Positions 22,022 through 31,630 of a DNA stretch of 64,000 nucleotides are shown in pieces. Both the position numbers and the translations under genes were made by a program. The notes under the pieces were generated by a model. It did not search any database. It saw only the letters and a program-made list of their open reading frames with translations, and was not told the DNA's origin. The stretch is from Notospermus geniculatus. Lineage: Eukaryota > Nemertea > Pilidiophora > Heteronemertea > Lineidae. The stretch lies in assembly GCA_002633025.1 (NCBI GenBank), contig NMRB01000137.1, positions 302,168 to 366,167 of the forward strand. The letters run 5' to 3'. How positions within the stretch are numbered: the stretch's first letter is position 1; each line of letters starts with the position of its first letter.

Positions 22022-22210
22022 AATTGCAAAATATTGACCTGCTTAGGATCTTATAACTGAGTACATTCAGTATGTACAGAAAATTACATTTACAGAGTAC
22101 AAACCGGATGGGCAAGTTGAATTTTAAAGTGCCATCCACTTGTTGTGGTGTGATCGAGGAGCTCACAGGTGAAGTCGAATGACCACCTGTTGGATATCTC
22201 GACTGGATGT

Positions 22211-23246
22211 TCGGCCGCAAAACGATGGATATATGAGACAGGATGTATTGGCACTCGCTTACTGTAGGTTAACAGGTAGGCACAGGAAACTCCGCTGGAT
22301 AAAATCAATAGAGAAGTTAAGATCCTGAACGCGAACGACGAACGTGAATGCGAGTGACGTCTGAATGCAGCCGGTCAAGTGGGTTATGTTTTGACTGGGC
22401 TGGGGACCTTTTGCATACCATGTGTACGAGCTGGGATTCTCGCTTTTCGGTCTACTGCTGGCTGAAAGATGTTTGTGGAAATAAAGGTATTTTTGCGGAA
22501 TCTTGAAAGGTTTGTTCCGCTGAATAAACTTTTTTCTGCGACATAAATTTATGTCCCCGGAATTTCCGGGCGGGGAATTTTTTCCGTGGATTTAGAATTT
22601 TCCGCGGAATTTACAATTCCGTGGAAGAAACTCAGACAACATTTTAAAGAAACTTTGAAAAATAAATCCAATATTAAAAAAAATCAAATGTCTCTTATAG
22701 GTCGCAGTACACACGAGAGAAAATGAGTCACACGAACAAATTTTGTTCAGCAGATAGCTCTCGTGTGCGGTGAGATTTCGATGAAAAAACAATTGACCAG
22801 AAAGATAAATAAACATGGAAATCAAGGTAACGGGCAAGACAGATGTGCTAAGAACAGGAAATCAACCAATCAATAGGAAGAACACTGAAGAAGTGGGAAC
22901 GGATGCTGTTGTAGCTGATGCACTAAAACATTACTTAAATTTCCAAACCAAGTCTGGGGCAACCTTGAAATTTAGAAGGATTTCCTGCCTAGTAAAAAGC
23001 ATATGCTGTACTTTATTCATACGGAGATACATGAAGCAGAACCAAAATTTTCCTAGTAGTTCCTGCAGTTTTATTCACACAGGTACAAGTAAATGCCTAA
23101 AATCGGTAGCTAAAGCAAATGCTAGTTTTTATTCATATGGCCCAATGTATCTTATGCTGGTACAATCTCCGACGCTGAGATGTGACGGTTTCACCTTACT
23201 GACTCTGCCATCAGCAGGTCCGGTCTATTTCAGCGGTCGAACGTAT
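22211..23246. other. Sequence without a recognised gene
   Basis: It contains CGCGGAATTT/AATTCCGTGG-rich phrases (22545-22625). A 195-codon frame begins at 22815 but runs into the arm of the following foldback and resembles no family. A phrase near 23100-23150 (GCAAATGCTAGTTTTTATTC) recurs at 28495 and 28685. Confidence 0.4.
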
Positions 23247-24294
23247 GTACACTCATGGAAAAAAGTAAATGGACAGCAGTTTTTCTTGAATATCTCCAAA
23301 CCATTGCGATGTAGGAGACTGAGCCTAACATATGTGATAGCAAATTTTGCTGGCTATCTGATGATGTCAAAGTTCGGAAAATCCGGTGAAATCCACCTTT
23401 GATAGAAGGAAGTTTGTAAAGTCATGTTTTTGGCTACTTTTTTACTTGCAGGTTTTCACTGAAAATTTTTATAGGAGTGTGTTCCTCTCATCGAGAGCTT
23501 TCGTATCACATCTTCAATTTCCAATTATTTTAATTAGAAAGGTGGTTTTTAACCACTTTTATCGAAATTATTCTGCACATGCCAGACACACCTTTGAAAA
23601 GGCCCTCTCCAGCCTATTATGGGCTGTGTTGTCATTTCTACTTCACAATGAATGAGCAAAACCAAGTCATGGAAGGTAGTGGTCAGACGGTCAATTTCCT
23701 AAATAGGGTCAATTTCTAATACGGTCCACTTGTGATACTCCATTGGGTACTGGCATGAATGGTGGGTGACCAACTGTAAAGTTTATTGATCTAAATTCAA
23801 TTTCACATTATTTGAATTGTGTGGTGAATTTTCTATCAACTGAGTGCAGGCCTATAACCACACGCACACATCAACACACAAAAGCTATTGAAACCCCATT
23901 TATTCTGATCTACTCAGCAGGACAATGACAGCAAGGGATTGTGTCAAAGGTGTGTCTGGCATGTGTCGAATTATTTTGATAAAAGTGGTTAAAAACAACC
24001 TTTTTAATTAAAATAATTAAAATTTCAAGATATGATACGAAAGCTCTCGATGAGAGGAACACACGCCTATAAAAATTTTCAGTGAAAACCTGCAAATAAA
24101 AAAGTAGCCAAAAACATGACTTTACAAAATTCCTTCTATCAAAGGTGGATTTCACCGGATTTTCTGGACTTCGACATCATCAAATAGCCAGGAAAATTTG
24201 CTATCACATATGTTAGGCTCAGTCTCCTACATCGCAACGGTTTGGAGATATTCAAGAAAAACTGCTGTCCATTTACTTTTTTCCATGAGTGTAC
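23247..24294. mobile_element. 1.05-kb foldback, GTACACTCATGG ends
   Basis: Long arms (about 350 bp each) pair, e.g. CATTGCGATGTAGGAGACTG against CAGTCTCCTACATCGCAACG. The loop is roughly 23610-23940. Paired frames on opposite strands are translations of the two arms. No clear target duplication was found. Confidence 0.85.
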
Positions 24295-24431
24295 GTCATT
24301 CCTATACATGCCAAATTGAATTGAATAGAAGTATTTCATGGGTATGCAAAAATGAAACCCAAGCAACCCAAATGAAGTTCGCGTTCTCACGCCATTGGAA
24401 AACGACAAATCGCCTCTTTCTGCGTTCAGCT

Positions 24432-24578
24432 CTTAGACCTCCTTTATATAGAAGTATACGGTATACGAAAACGCCAGTTAACAAAGACTTCCCGAGGATT
24501 CACGACCGTGAAGCCATTGTTAACCGGCGTTTTCGTATACCGTATACATTGTACTTCTATGTAAAGGAAGCCTAAGGT
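24432..24578. repeat. Hairpin, AGAAGTATACGGTATACG type
   Basis: TATACGGTATACGAAAACGCC pairs with its complement, followed by GTTAAC on each side. The adjacent hairpin 24579-24698 has the same arms. A third relative with GGACACGC in the arm is at 42638-42743. Confidence 0.85.
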
Positions 24579-24698
24579 CCCTAATAGAAGTGTACGGTAT
24601 ACGAAAACGCCGGTTAACAATGGCTTCACGGTCGTGAGTCTAGTTGAGGCCTTTGTTAACCGGCGTTTTCGGAAACCGTATACTTCTATGTAATAGGG
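24579..24698. repeat. Second hairpin of the GTACGGTATACG family
   Basis: CCCTAATAGAAGTGTACGG and CCGTATACTTCTATGTAATAGGG close the hairpin. Its right terminal bases overlap the next hairpin (24694-24833). Confidence 0.8.
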
Positions 24699-24833
24699 AG
24701 TTTAGGAAATCTAACTTTACGACAACGTTATTTTTTGTAGCAAAAATGCAATATAAAATCTAGTGAATGTGTAGTATGAAAAATAACGTTGTCGTAAAGT
24801 TCACGTTTATCGTTTGATTTCTTAAACTCCCTA
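24694..24833. repeat. Hairpin of the TAGGGAGTTT group
   Basis: TAGGGAGTTT and AAACTCCCTA enclose arms with ACTTTACGACAACGTTATTT and its complement. Relatives with the same arms are 37393-37548, 37551-37642 (half) and 54505-54645. Confidence 0.85.
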
Positions 24834-25697
24834 ATAGGGGCCTTACGAGTACGCAATCTAGTGGCGAGGAGTGTGAAGCAATACCAATCTTTATTGGCCT
24901 CGGTTGGAAATTATGCAATGAGAACAGTGTCCCGGCGGCATATAGCCCTCGTTACACTACATAAAAAACCCGTGTCGAACCCGGGTTTTTTCTGTCCACA
25001 CCTGTTAAAAATGCGGTGTAGTAATCCCCTCCGAGCTCGAACGGTTTTTGGAGGGCTTAATTTAGGTCCCCGTCACAAAATTTGAGTAGTGTTGACGGGC
25101 ACCGGGCCTCAGGAGGGATTTTTCAGAGCCGAGCTAGACCCGAGTGTCAAAAAACCCGGGTATTTCTACTGTAGTGTAACCACGGCTATACTGAGTGTGG
25201 CCGAAGTGACCTCTCTACAAACATTACATCATGCCTATTGGATTGATTTCTTGAATGGGGTTCACAGCCAATACCTCTCTAATAGAGCCGTTTAGAGGAC
25301 CAAGCCAAAAAAACACATTCAGATTCGATCCCATTCGATCCGATCAACCCGCATTCTGGACTGGATGTGTTCCAAAGTTTTTGGGTAGCGTTTACACACA
25401 CGCATGTTAATCTGGTCACATTCTGACTTCAAATTACCCATCTGGAACTCTCCACAGCGAGTGCGGTTAGCAGAGGTAGAAAAACCACATCAATGCGCAT
25501 GCGCGTAGTTAGTATGATTCCGGATTCGGGTCTCACTTGCGTTTAGACGAGAATTAATCTGGTTGTATGTGGTGAAATGTGGTCGAATGTGGATTCGGAA
25601 CCAGCAAAATCGATTGGTCCATTGTAAATCCACATTGGACTGCATTGGGTAGCGCTTACACGCAAGAGTTTTGAACCACTACAATCGGATTCGACCG

Positions 25698-25837
25698 GTG
25701 TAACGTTAATGAATGTACCCTGTTAGCCAGTGTCCGGCGGACTGGGAATGACGGCCTTCGGACTGGGAATGACGGCCTTCGGCCGTCATTCCCAGTCCGC
25801 CGGACTATGAATTATAGGGACATTCTGTAACGTTACA
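25698..25837. repeat. Hairpin with a duplicated arm
   Basis: TGTAACGTTAATGAATGTACCC pairs imperfectly with GGGACATTCTGTAACGTTAC. The core (25732-25805) is GTCCGGCGGACTGGGAATG and its complement. The segment CGGACTGGGAATGACGGCCTT is repeated on the left side, so two left half-arms compete for one right arm. Confidence 0.85.
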
Positions 25838-25992
25838 ACAGTAGTGTCAACGGTTGTCCGCCCGAAAATGACCGTCCGACCATTGTTCAGGTCTGATAGG
25901 CCTTTGGCCTATTGTGCGTCACAGCGAAGGCAAGTCTCAATAGATTTGGAATAAGGGGCAAATAAAATCGTGGTCCGAGCAGATCGCCCCAA

Positions 25993-26072
25993 TAGCCTAG
26001 CTCACTAACAGTCACTCGTTCTCTCCTTTCAGATCACAGGTTCACCAGTTGCAGGTTCGAATCCCACAGCAA
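25993..26072 (+). repeat. tRNA-like SINE head (degenerate)
   Basis: A clear B-box, GGTTCGAATCC, lies at 26054-26064, about 60 nt after TAGCCTAGCTC, which could be a weak A-box. The cloverleaf is too degenerate to name an anticodon. The 26100-26300 block follows directly. Confidence 0.5.
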
Positions 26073-26204
26073 ACCTTTACTCTTTCTTCGTTATATAAAT
26101 CATTTGCTCCGACATTTCAGGTATATCATAATCTTTAGGCACCACTCTTTTATGGTGATCGTCTTCCACTTGGTCAAATTTTGTAGACATATTTTTTTAA
26201 AAAT

Positions 26205-26280
26205 GTTCTCAACTTTTCCAGCCTGAAGAAGACCCCGGTTGGGGTCGAAAATTCGCACAAACACTCTGGAAATTGCCTTT
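26205..26280 (+). other. Stem-loop with hammerhead-like core
   Basis: CTGAAGA (26223-26229), a perfect stem GACCCC-GGTT-GGGGTC (26231-26246) and GAAA (26247-26250) follow the order of a hammerhead ribozyme core. TTTCCAG (26215-26221) and CTGGAAA (26266-26272) could form the outer stem. Against this, one extra A separates CTGAAGA from the stem, and the nucleotides around the expected NUH cleavage site leave a small bulge. It may be the degenerate end of a retroelement. Confidence 0.35.
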
Positions 26281-26519
26281 TTATTTATCATCTCAACTTC
26301 ACGACGATGCGGAGAAGTATTTTTTAAACAAATTTAAGCCTAATTACCAATTCAAACTTCAGGAATGGCCATATTTTCCGTATATCATGTAAGTTTTTGC
26401 TGAATTCATCGTTCGTTGGGGGGGGGGGGGTTTCTGGATGCCTCTAATTTTAATCAATACGTACTGTGTTAAGGCCTAATAGCCTATATAAATTGAAATA
26501 ATTCAAATAAAACGTGTGG

Positions 26520-27020
26520 AGATGTAGTTCAAGCTTCTAATTAGTTTCTCCTGAAATCCTGAGAAGACTTGCACTTTAGAAGTGTTTGACCTTGACCTTG
26601 ACCTCTGACCGTCCAGGTCATTGTGTAATGACTTGGACGGTCAGAGGTCAAGGTCAACTGTCCAGGTCACTGCGTAATCTGAAAGCTCATCCGTGATAAC
26701 CTTGGTGTAGGTGAAGGTTTTAGGCTTCCACCATCACCAGGTTCTGACTTATCTCATGTTATCTGTGACGGTTGACTGTGACCTTGACCTTTGACCTTGA
26801 GTTGCGCAACTGGAACAGGATCCTTGATTAAACCTAGAGGGGATGGTTAATTCAGGCTTCTAATTAGTTTTCTCCTGAAATTCCGAGCAGATTTGCATTT
26901 TAGAACTGTCTCCCTTGATCTTGACCCCTGACCTTCAAGGTCATTGCGTAATCTGAAAGTTCATCCTTGATAACCTAGGTGTAGGTGAAGGTTTTAGGCT
27001 TCTACCATCACCAGATTCTG
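26520..27020 (+). repeat. Two-unit tandem repeat rich in TGACCTTGAC
   Basis: Units of about 315 bp begin at AGCTTCTAATTAGTTTCTCC (26532) and GGCTTCTAATTAGTTTTCTC (26854). They share GTAATCTGAAAG, GTGTAGGTGAAGGTTTTAGG and ACCATCACCAG. Direct and inverted TGACCTTGAC/AGGTCAAGGTCA motifs abound, and the first unit holds a hairpin of them (26590-26655). Confidence 0.8.
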
Positions 27021-27419
27021 ATTTATCACATGTTATCAAATTTGAATATCAAATCTCGCCATGATGTCAGCAAATATCATGTGACCGAGCAGGTGCAAAC
27101 TGAAAATTTCAGTTGCAATAACATCCTTGGATGAGCTATGATGTTGTAATACCAGTTTCAAGTCACATACTGTGGTAGATCTCCCGATATGTCAAAATAT
27201 CAAATTTGATATATCAATATCATTATGATGCTCAACCTGGAGAATAAATGCCAGTATCTTGCCGAGGGCCAAAAACATAGGGAAGGAACTTGTTACTAGT
27301 GCTCTACCTGGCCTCGGAGACGAGTTATTCAAGAAACAAAAGTGTGACAGACAAAATTTCAACTTTTGATATATCAATTTCACCATGAACCAGGTATTGG
27401 AGACCTGAAATTTTCATTC

Positions 27420-27600
27420 CATCTTGTAGCTCAGGTCATGTTACCTAGGGGTAGGTCACATGGAAGTCTGTAGCTCTTGCAGGGACAAAGTTACAGTTGT
27501 GGCAGACTGAACTGACAGACGGACAGATACACAGACGGACACCCTGACCAACACAGTATGGTTTCCGATCTAGAATCCGAAACCAAGATAAAGTTCAGCC
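27420..27600 (+). repeat. 3' end of a GACAGACGGACAG-type dispersed repeat
   Basis: ACTGACAGACGGACAGATAC followed by GACGGACACCCTGACC, then an interrupted stem TTTCCGATCTAGAATCCGAAA. It resembles the 180-495 tail in style. Confidence 0.4.
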
Positions 27601-28124
27601 GTGGGAATTCGATTTTGCATACTTGGATGAATCTGAACGGTACACGCAGTTCGGACATTCAGTGACCGCTCTAGGCGGCATAAATGCCAGTCCTCCCCGG
27701 ACAGCCATTTACAGCAAGCGGTTATAATTATCCGTCCGCCGGACAATGGTTTACACCACCAAATTGTTACTGAGCGTCCGGCGGACGATCGATGACGGGT
27801 ACACTCGTTTACGTTGCACCGGATCGCATGTGGATTTTTGTCTGTCGTCTAAATGGCCCTAATAAGATCTGTCTACCGGTAGGCTATTCATTCGGATTCT
27901 CAACGACTGGACCTCGTTCAGGACAAAAGATTTAGGAAGAGGGATTCCCGTACACTAAGAAACGGCGTTCGAATTCGATTGGGATTCAAACTTAGCGCTT
28001 TGCGCCTGTTCGTTTCCTATGCGAGTGCCTGGTAGAAAAAAGTAATTTTATTGTTATTGCCACACACAAACATAGGGAACGGATAAGCACAAAGCGCAGA
28101 ACGGAGAAGTATGAATCTAGCTTC

Positions 28125-28269
28125 AAGGTGGTGACAGACTGGTCCGTATACGGTCCGAAAGCGATGCGTTTTGTATTGTTCTTTCACACCTCTATGCACT
28201 TGGGTGCGCCTACAACAAAAGAAATCATGCTGTATACGGACCGTATACGGACCAGTCTGTCACCGCCTT
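28125..28269. repeat. Hairpin, AAGGTGGTGACAGACTGG type
   Basis: GTGACAGACTGGTCCGTATA and its complement form long arms near the ends. The palindromic CCGTATACGG lies within each arm. The loop is about 75 bp. Confidence 0.85.
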
Positions 28270-28364
28270 TAGTCAGGTCCCAGCAAACAATGCCAACGCC
28301 ATACGATGAAATAGACCACCATCATTTCACGGTGCAGATCATTCATAGGACTCAACGGAATAAC

Positions 28365-28712
28365 TTGGCATATGACCTTCAAGTAATTCCTTTAATGTTC
28401 CCTAGCAAATCATTGGCAGTGAAATGTCCACTTATTCATACAAAACCAATCGCAATATTTTCCTTTCAGCAAGTGCTGCTTCTGCTTGAAGTATTTGCTT
28501 GCAAGCAAATGCTAATTTTTATTGCTATGACCCGACATTGGCATATGACCTTCAACATGTTCAAGTACTTCCTTGAATGTTCCGAGCAAAGCATTGTCAG
28601 TAAAATGTCCACTTTATCATACGAAAACAAGCACAATCTTTTCCTTTCAGCAAGTGCTGCTTCTGCTTGAAGTATTTGCTTGCAGGCAAATGCTAGTTTT
28701 TATTCGTATGGC
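28365..28712 (+). repeat. Two-copy tandem repeat of about 175 bp
   Basis: GCAAGTGCTGCTTCTGCTTG and GAAGTATTTGCTTGCA occur in each unit at about 28468 and 28647. Both units end in TTTTTATT(C/G) before a TATGRCCC motif. Confidence 0.85.
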
Positions 28713-28782
28713 CCACTGTTCGGGACACATGTTCAATGCATGTCGGATTACTGAAACCACTAGATCCCGTTCACGTTCGTCG

Positions 28783-29180
28783 TTAAAGATATTAGGGAGT
28801 TTTCGCAAAGCCCCCGAAACGCCAACGCGAACGTCTATCCTTTTGTTCGGTGCTCTCTTCTTGGCATCGAACAATGGGTTTGGCGTTCGCGTTGGCGTTT
28901 CGGGGGCTTGGCGAAAACTCCCTAATGTATCACGGGTATTTTCGCGGGCCACGAAATTCATTGTTTATTTACATTTTGCTTGTTTATGCCCAGGCTTTCT
29001 TTGTGTTATGAGTAATTTGTTGGTGGCATGCCCCTCTAGAAATTCTGTTGATTCCAGAAGTATTCATTTTGGTGGGTTGGCATGTCCCAAAAAAGTCTAA
29101 AATAACATACATTGTAATGTAAACATCCATGTTTACAAACATTGAATGTAAACAATGAAGTCGTGATAGATTATCTTTAA
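28783..29180. mobile_element. TTAA-flanked element, copy 1 (interrupted)
   Basis: Bounded by TTAA on both sides, with termini AGATA(ATGTATCACG) and GATTATCT. Uninterrupted relatives at 39838-40093 and 58313-58568 are about 256 bp and are also bounded by TTAA, as in piggyBac-type insertion. A TAGGGAGTTT hairpin is inserted at 28792-28922. Confidence 0.85.
28792..28922. mobile_element. TAGGGAGTTT hairpin inserted in the TTAA element
   Basis: Relatives at 39838 and 58313 give the empty site AAAGATAATGTATC. Here it reads AAAGATA-element-TAATGTATC, so TA is duplicated. Arms are GCCCCCGAAACGCCAACGCG and complement, unrelated to other TAGGGAGTTT hairpins in the window. Confidence 0.88.
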
Positions 29181-29302
29181 TTCACTTCTTAACCAAATAT
29201 ACGCTAATTTTTCACGGGAACGACAATGACGTCATTCCCGTTCACGTTTGTCGTTCGCGTTCAGGATCATAACCTCTCTATTGTAAAAGAACTTGGCGGT
29301 AA

Positions 29303-29630
29303 AGCCTAGGTCACACTGTGGCGACTAAAGGCCCGTTTCCACTTGAGCGTTTTACGCCGCGTTTTGACGCTTCGCCCATTGTTTGGAAGCAGAGCGGTGG
29401 AAAATAACAAAAGATTTGACGCATCACGCGGCGTAAAACGCTCTAGTGGAAACGGGCCTTTAGGCGGGCGAATCACCGCGAACTAAAACGAAATGGTCGA
29501 TGGACCATGAACATACCTCTCTCTGTCATTATAACATTATGTCCAAAGGTGTGAGCACATGGTCCATGGTCCATTTCATTCTAATTCGCGGGGATTCGCC
29601 CTCCAAAGTCGCCACAGTGTGACCTAGGCT
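29303..29630. mobile_element. AGCCTAGGTCACA element, second copy, with nested hairpin
   Basis: Termini AGCCTAGGTCACACTGTGGCG and complement, flanked by TAA on both sides. It shares the outer 14 nt with 1526-2165 but not the arms. The interior ATGGTCCATGG phrases form another inverted pair. Confidence 0.8.
29328..29460. mobile_element. Nested hairpin, AAGGCCCGTTTCCAC ends, TA duplication
   Basis: AAGGCCCGTTTCCACTTGAG and GCGTTTTACGCCGCG pair with the right arm. TA lies on each side (29326-29327, 29461-29462). It is inserted in the left arm of the 29303-29630 element, and the undisturbed right arm AAAGTCGCC gives the expected target. Confidence 0.85.
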
Positions 29631-29894
29631 TAAATGTGTTAAAATAGTGCTCATTCAATGCTGACAGAACTTGCAAGCGACCTGAGCAACATCTCTCGGT
29701 CGTCAACGCTGATTGGTCACGATCGCCGTGTGACGTAACTAACCTAGATACGCGCTCCGCCGCTCTTGCTATATCTCGTAAGACACGGCGTGGACAAAAT
29801 GAAATCGGTTTTCAATGACGCGGCTAGTTGTACAGTTCCAGTCGACATCGTCTCCGAAAAGCCCGCTCTTTCCGCTTTCCGCTCTGATCTGGCT

Positions 29895-30069
29895 ATGTTT
29901 ATACGTCTCATGTGCGTGGTTTGTCTCGTGTCCACATGCACTCCCATAAACACAGACAGAAACCTACTCGACGATGTTCTTCAAGGTGTCCAAAAACTGC
30001 TCGACTTTTTTCAAAGTGACGACCGTGATATCAACCTAGATGGCCTTTTTGGAATACGAGTTGCTCAAG
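29895..30069 (+). CDS. First exon of a small secreted protein, divergent paralogue C
   Basis: From ATG 29895 to the CAAG|GTAGGG donor the exon is again 175 nt and phase 1. The N terminus FIRLMCVVCLVSTC is hydrophobic and signal-like. The mature part keeps DRNLL, G, LLDFFQSD, INLDGLFGIRV, matching copies A and B at about 17 of the last 36 residues without a gap. The open frame also extends upstream to a non-ATG at 29766, but homology starts only at 29895. After the donor the frame continues (GRALLYL) with weak similarity to copies A and B, then stops at 30152. Unlike A and B it is not part of the segmental duplication, so it is an older paralogue. Family unknown. Confidence 0.55.
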
Positions 30070-30159
30070 GTAGGGCTCTTCTTTATTTGATAAACTGTCA
30101 TCTCGTTTGGCCTGTGCAGGACAAGTTGTCCACCTGCAAGTACAAGTCATAGGTTTGTT

Positions 30160-30455
30160 ATCTTTGTCAGTATCGACAGTACCGGGAATCGATGGCTCGG
30201 GTTCGAGTCCCGGTGTACTGTCTATAGTTTCTATCGGAGTTCTTTTACAAGTAATTTATGTTACCAGCTGTTATATTGTGGAGGCGTGGGTTCGAATCCC
30301 TGTAGTGTCGATAGTTTCTATCGGAGTTCTTTTACAAGTAGGCCTAATTTATGTTACCAGCTGTTAGATTGTGGAGGCGTGGGTTCGAATCCCTGTGTAC
30401 TCTCAATAGTTTCTATCGGAGTTCCTTTACATGCAATTTATGTTACCAGCTGTTG
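30160..30455 (+). repeat. Three tandem units with tRNA B-box
   Basis: Units of about 89-93 bp share ATAGTTTCTATCGGAGTTC, TTATGTTACCAGCTGTT and GGGTTCGA(A/G)TCCC. B-box-like motifs start at 30200, 30289 and 30382. The third unit differs from the second by a gained GGCCTA (30343). It looks like tandem copies of a tRNA-derived piece; no full cloverleaf. Confidence 0.75.
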
Positions 30456-30598
30456 GAAGGTGATGAACCGAGAACAGCCGAGAAACTTACTTTTTCAAAA
30501 GGGCTTAATACAGGCTACAGTGTATATCAAAAAAGACAATCCTATTTCAGAGGGTTAATATGCCAAGCTTATTTATTTTGACAATTTACATTTGGCTA

Positions 30599-31329
30599 AT
30601 GCCCGTTGTACACGATCCCTCAAAGTTGGATGAAAAAAACTTGACCAAAAAGATCGATCGTGTATGGCGGGAAATTGGATGAAATATTTTGCGCCAATCA
30701 AAGATTGATGGAATAGCTGAGCCGGTGTAAAGTCGGTGAGTGTTTCTGTACCTCAGTGTTCCCCAACAATAGACGCGGCCTGGAATGGTTATTGTTGGGT
30801 CAGTTGCCGCTTAATCCGTCAGGAGGGAAACAATAAGAAACACACAGAAATACGGGGAACACTGATAGACGTTACACCGGTCCTATTTTTGAATGACGAA
30901 TTGATAAAATTTGACCGTGTACGGCGGGCATGGATATTTATTGAACGATTAACCCTCCTGAATTAGAGTTTTCTGATTAGTAAAATTATTTTATGAATGG
31001 AGGTTATGCAATTGGACTGGTTTTGTAATGCCATTTTGTGAAAGATTGGATGAAAATGATTGACCGTGTATGGCGGGGCCCTCTACATAAAAATTTGACC
31101 AAAATGATTGACGGAAAAGTTTGATGAAAATGATTGATCGTGTACACCGGTCATTACCATTTGATGAGTTCACCACCTTATGGCCGCTGTACACGATCAA
31201 TCATTTTCATCAAACTTTTCTGTCAATCATTTTGGTCAAATTTTTATGTAAACGGCCCCGCCATACACGATCAATCTTTTTGGTCAAATTTGTTTCATCC
31301 AACTTTGGGGGATCGTGTACAGTGGGCAT
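30599..31329. mobile_element. Foldback, ATGCCC(G/A)(T/C)TGTACACGATC ends, TA duplication
   Basis: Termini ATGCCCGTTGTACACGATCC and GGATCGTGTACAGTGGGCAT are each flanked by TA. GTTGGATGAAA, TTGACCAAAAAGATCGATCG and related phrases repeat several times in both orientations. A nested hairpin lies at 30722-30880. Confidence 0.85.
30722..30880. mobile_element. Hairpin of the CCGGTGTAAC / GTGTTTCTGT family
   Basis: Ends CCGGTGTAA and GTTACACCGG, with GTGTTTCTGT, CAGTGTTCCCC and CAACAATA inside. The same sequence, inverted, is 42260-42416. More distant relatives are 11660-11790 (and copy 2), 35312-35636 and 49268-49330. Confidence 0.75.
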
Positions 31330-31630
31330 TACTTGGTACTTTTCTTACATCACTTCTGTGACCGAGTGCAGTGTTATTGAAAATGACAGGTGTGACAGGA
31401 ATCAGCATCCTAGGAATGCAGATCCGACGAACAATAGCCCATAGCTAGAATAGCTTACAATAGCTATTGTAAGGTTATATTCGAATGGTCATGATCTCTC
31501 CAGCCATTATTCTAATCCATCGCTGAACAATAGGAAGACTGGACTTTGATTCCACGGGACTTTGATTCCTTTCACACCGGTTCAATTGCACTTTTTCCAA
31601 GTTTGGGCAATCCTGAAAGGATGATTGAAA

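Larger units (their letters stand above)
16579..22210 (+). repeat. Segmental duplication, copy 2
   Basis: Direct repeat of 5450-12419 with shared order: upstream region, secreted-protein exon, AT-rich foldback, short GGGGCTG element, palindromic 4-bp-duplication MITE. It lacks three insertions of copy 1 and has its own insertion at 19003-20432. Two positions differ from copy 1 by a gained GGCCTA (18234, 20900). Confidence 0.92.
25285..27859. mobile_element. Probable composite element, GGGCCGTTTAGACGAC ends
   Basis: The left end reads GAGCCGTTTAGAGGACCAAG; the right end is complementary to GGGCCATTTAGACGACAGAC. Both are flanked by TA. The inner terminal region (GGGTAGCGTTTACAC, AATCGGATTCGA) also appears at 5342-5449 and, as a left half, at 59632-59930. 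The 2.6-kb interior holds unrelated repeats, so part of it must be nested insertions. This is moderately certain. Confidence 0.5.

Noticed and set aside
22815-23402. 195-codon frame as a gene
   Set aside because: Its 3' third is the arm of a foldback, with mirror frames in the opposite arm; no family resemblance and no splice context.
28128-29100. Two frames of 175-180 codons
   Set aside because: They run through a hairpin, a tandem duplication and a TTAA element, and repeat the same residues in each duplicated unit.
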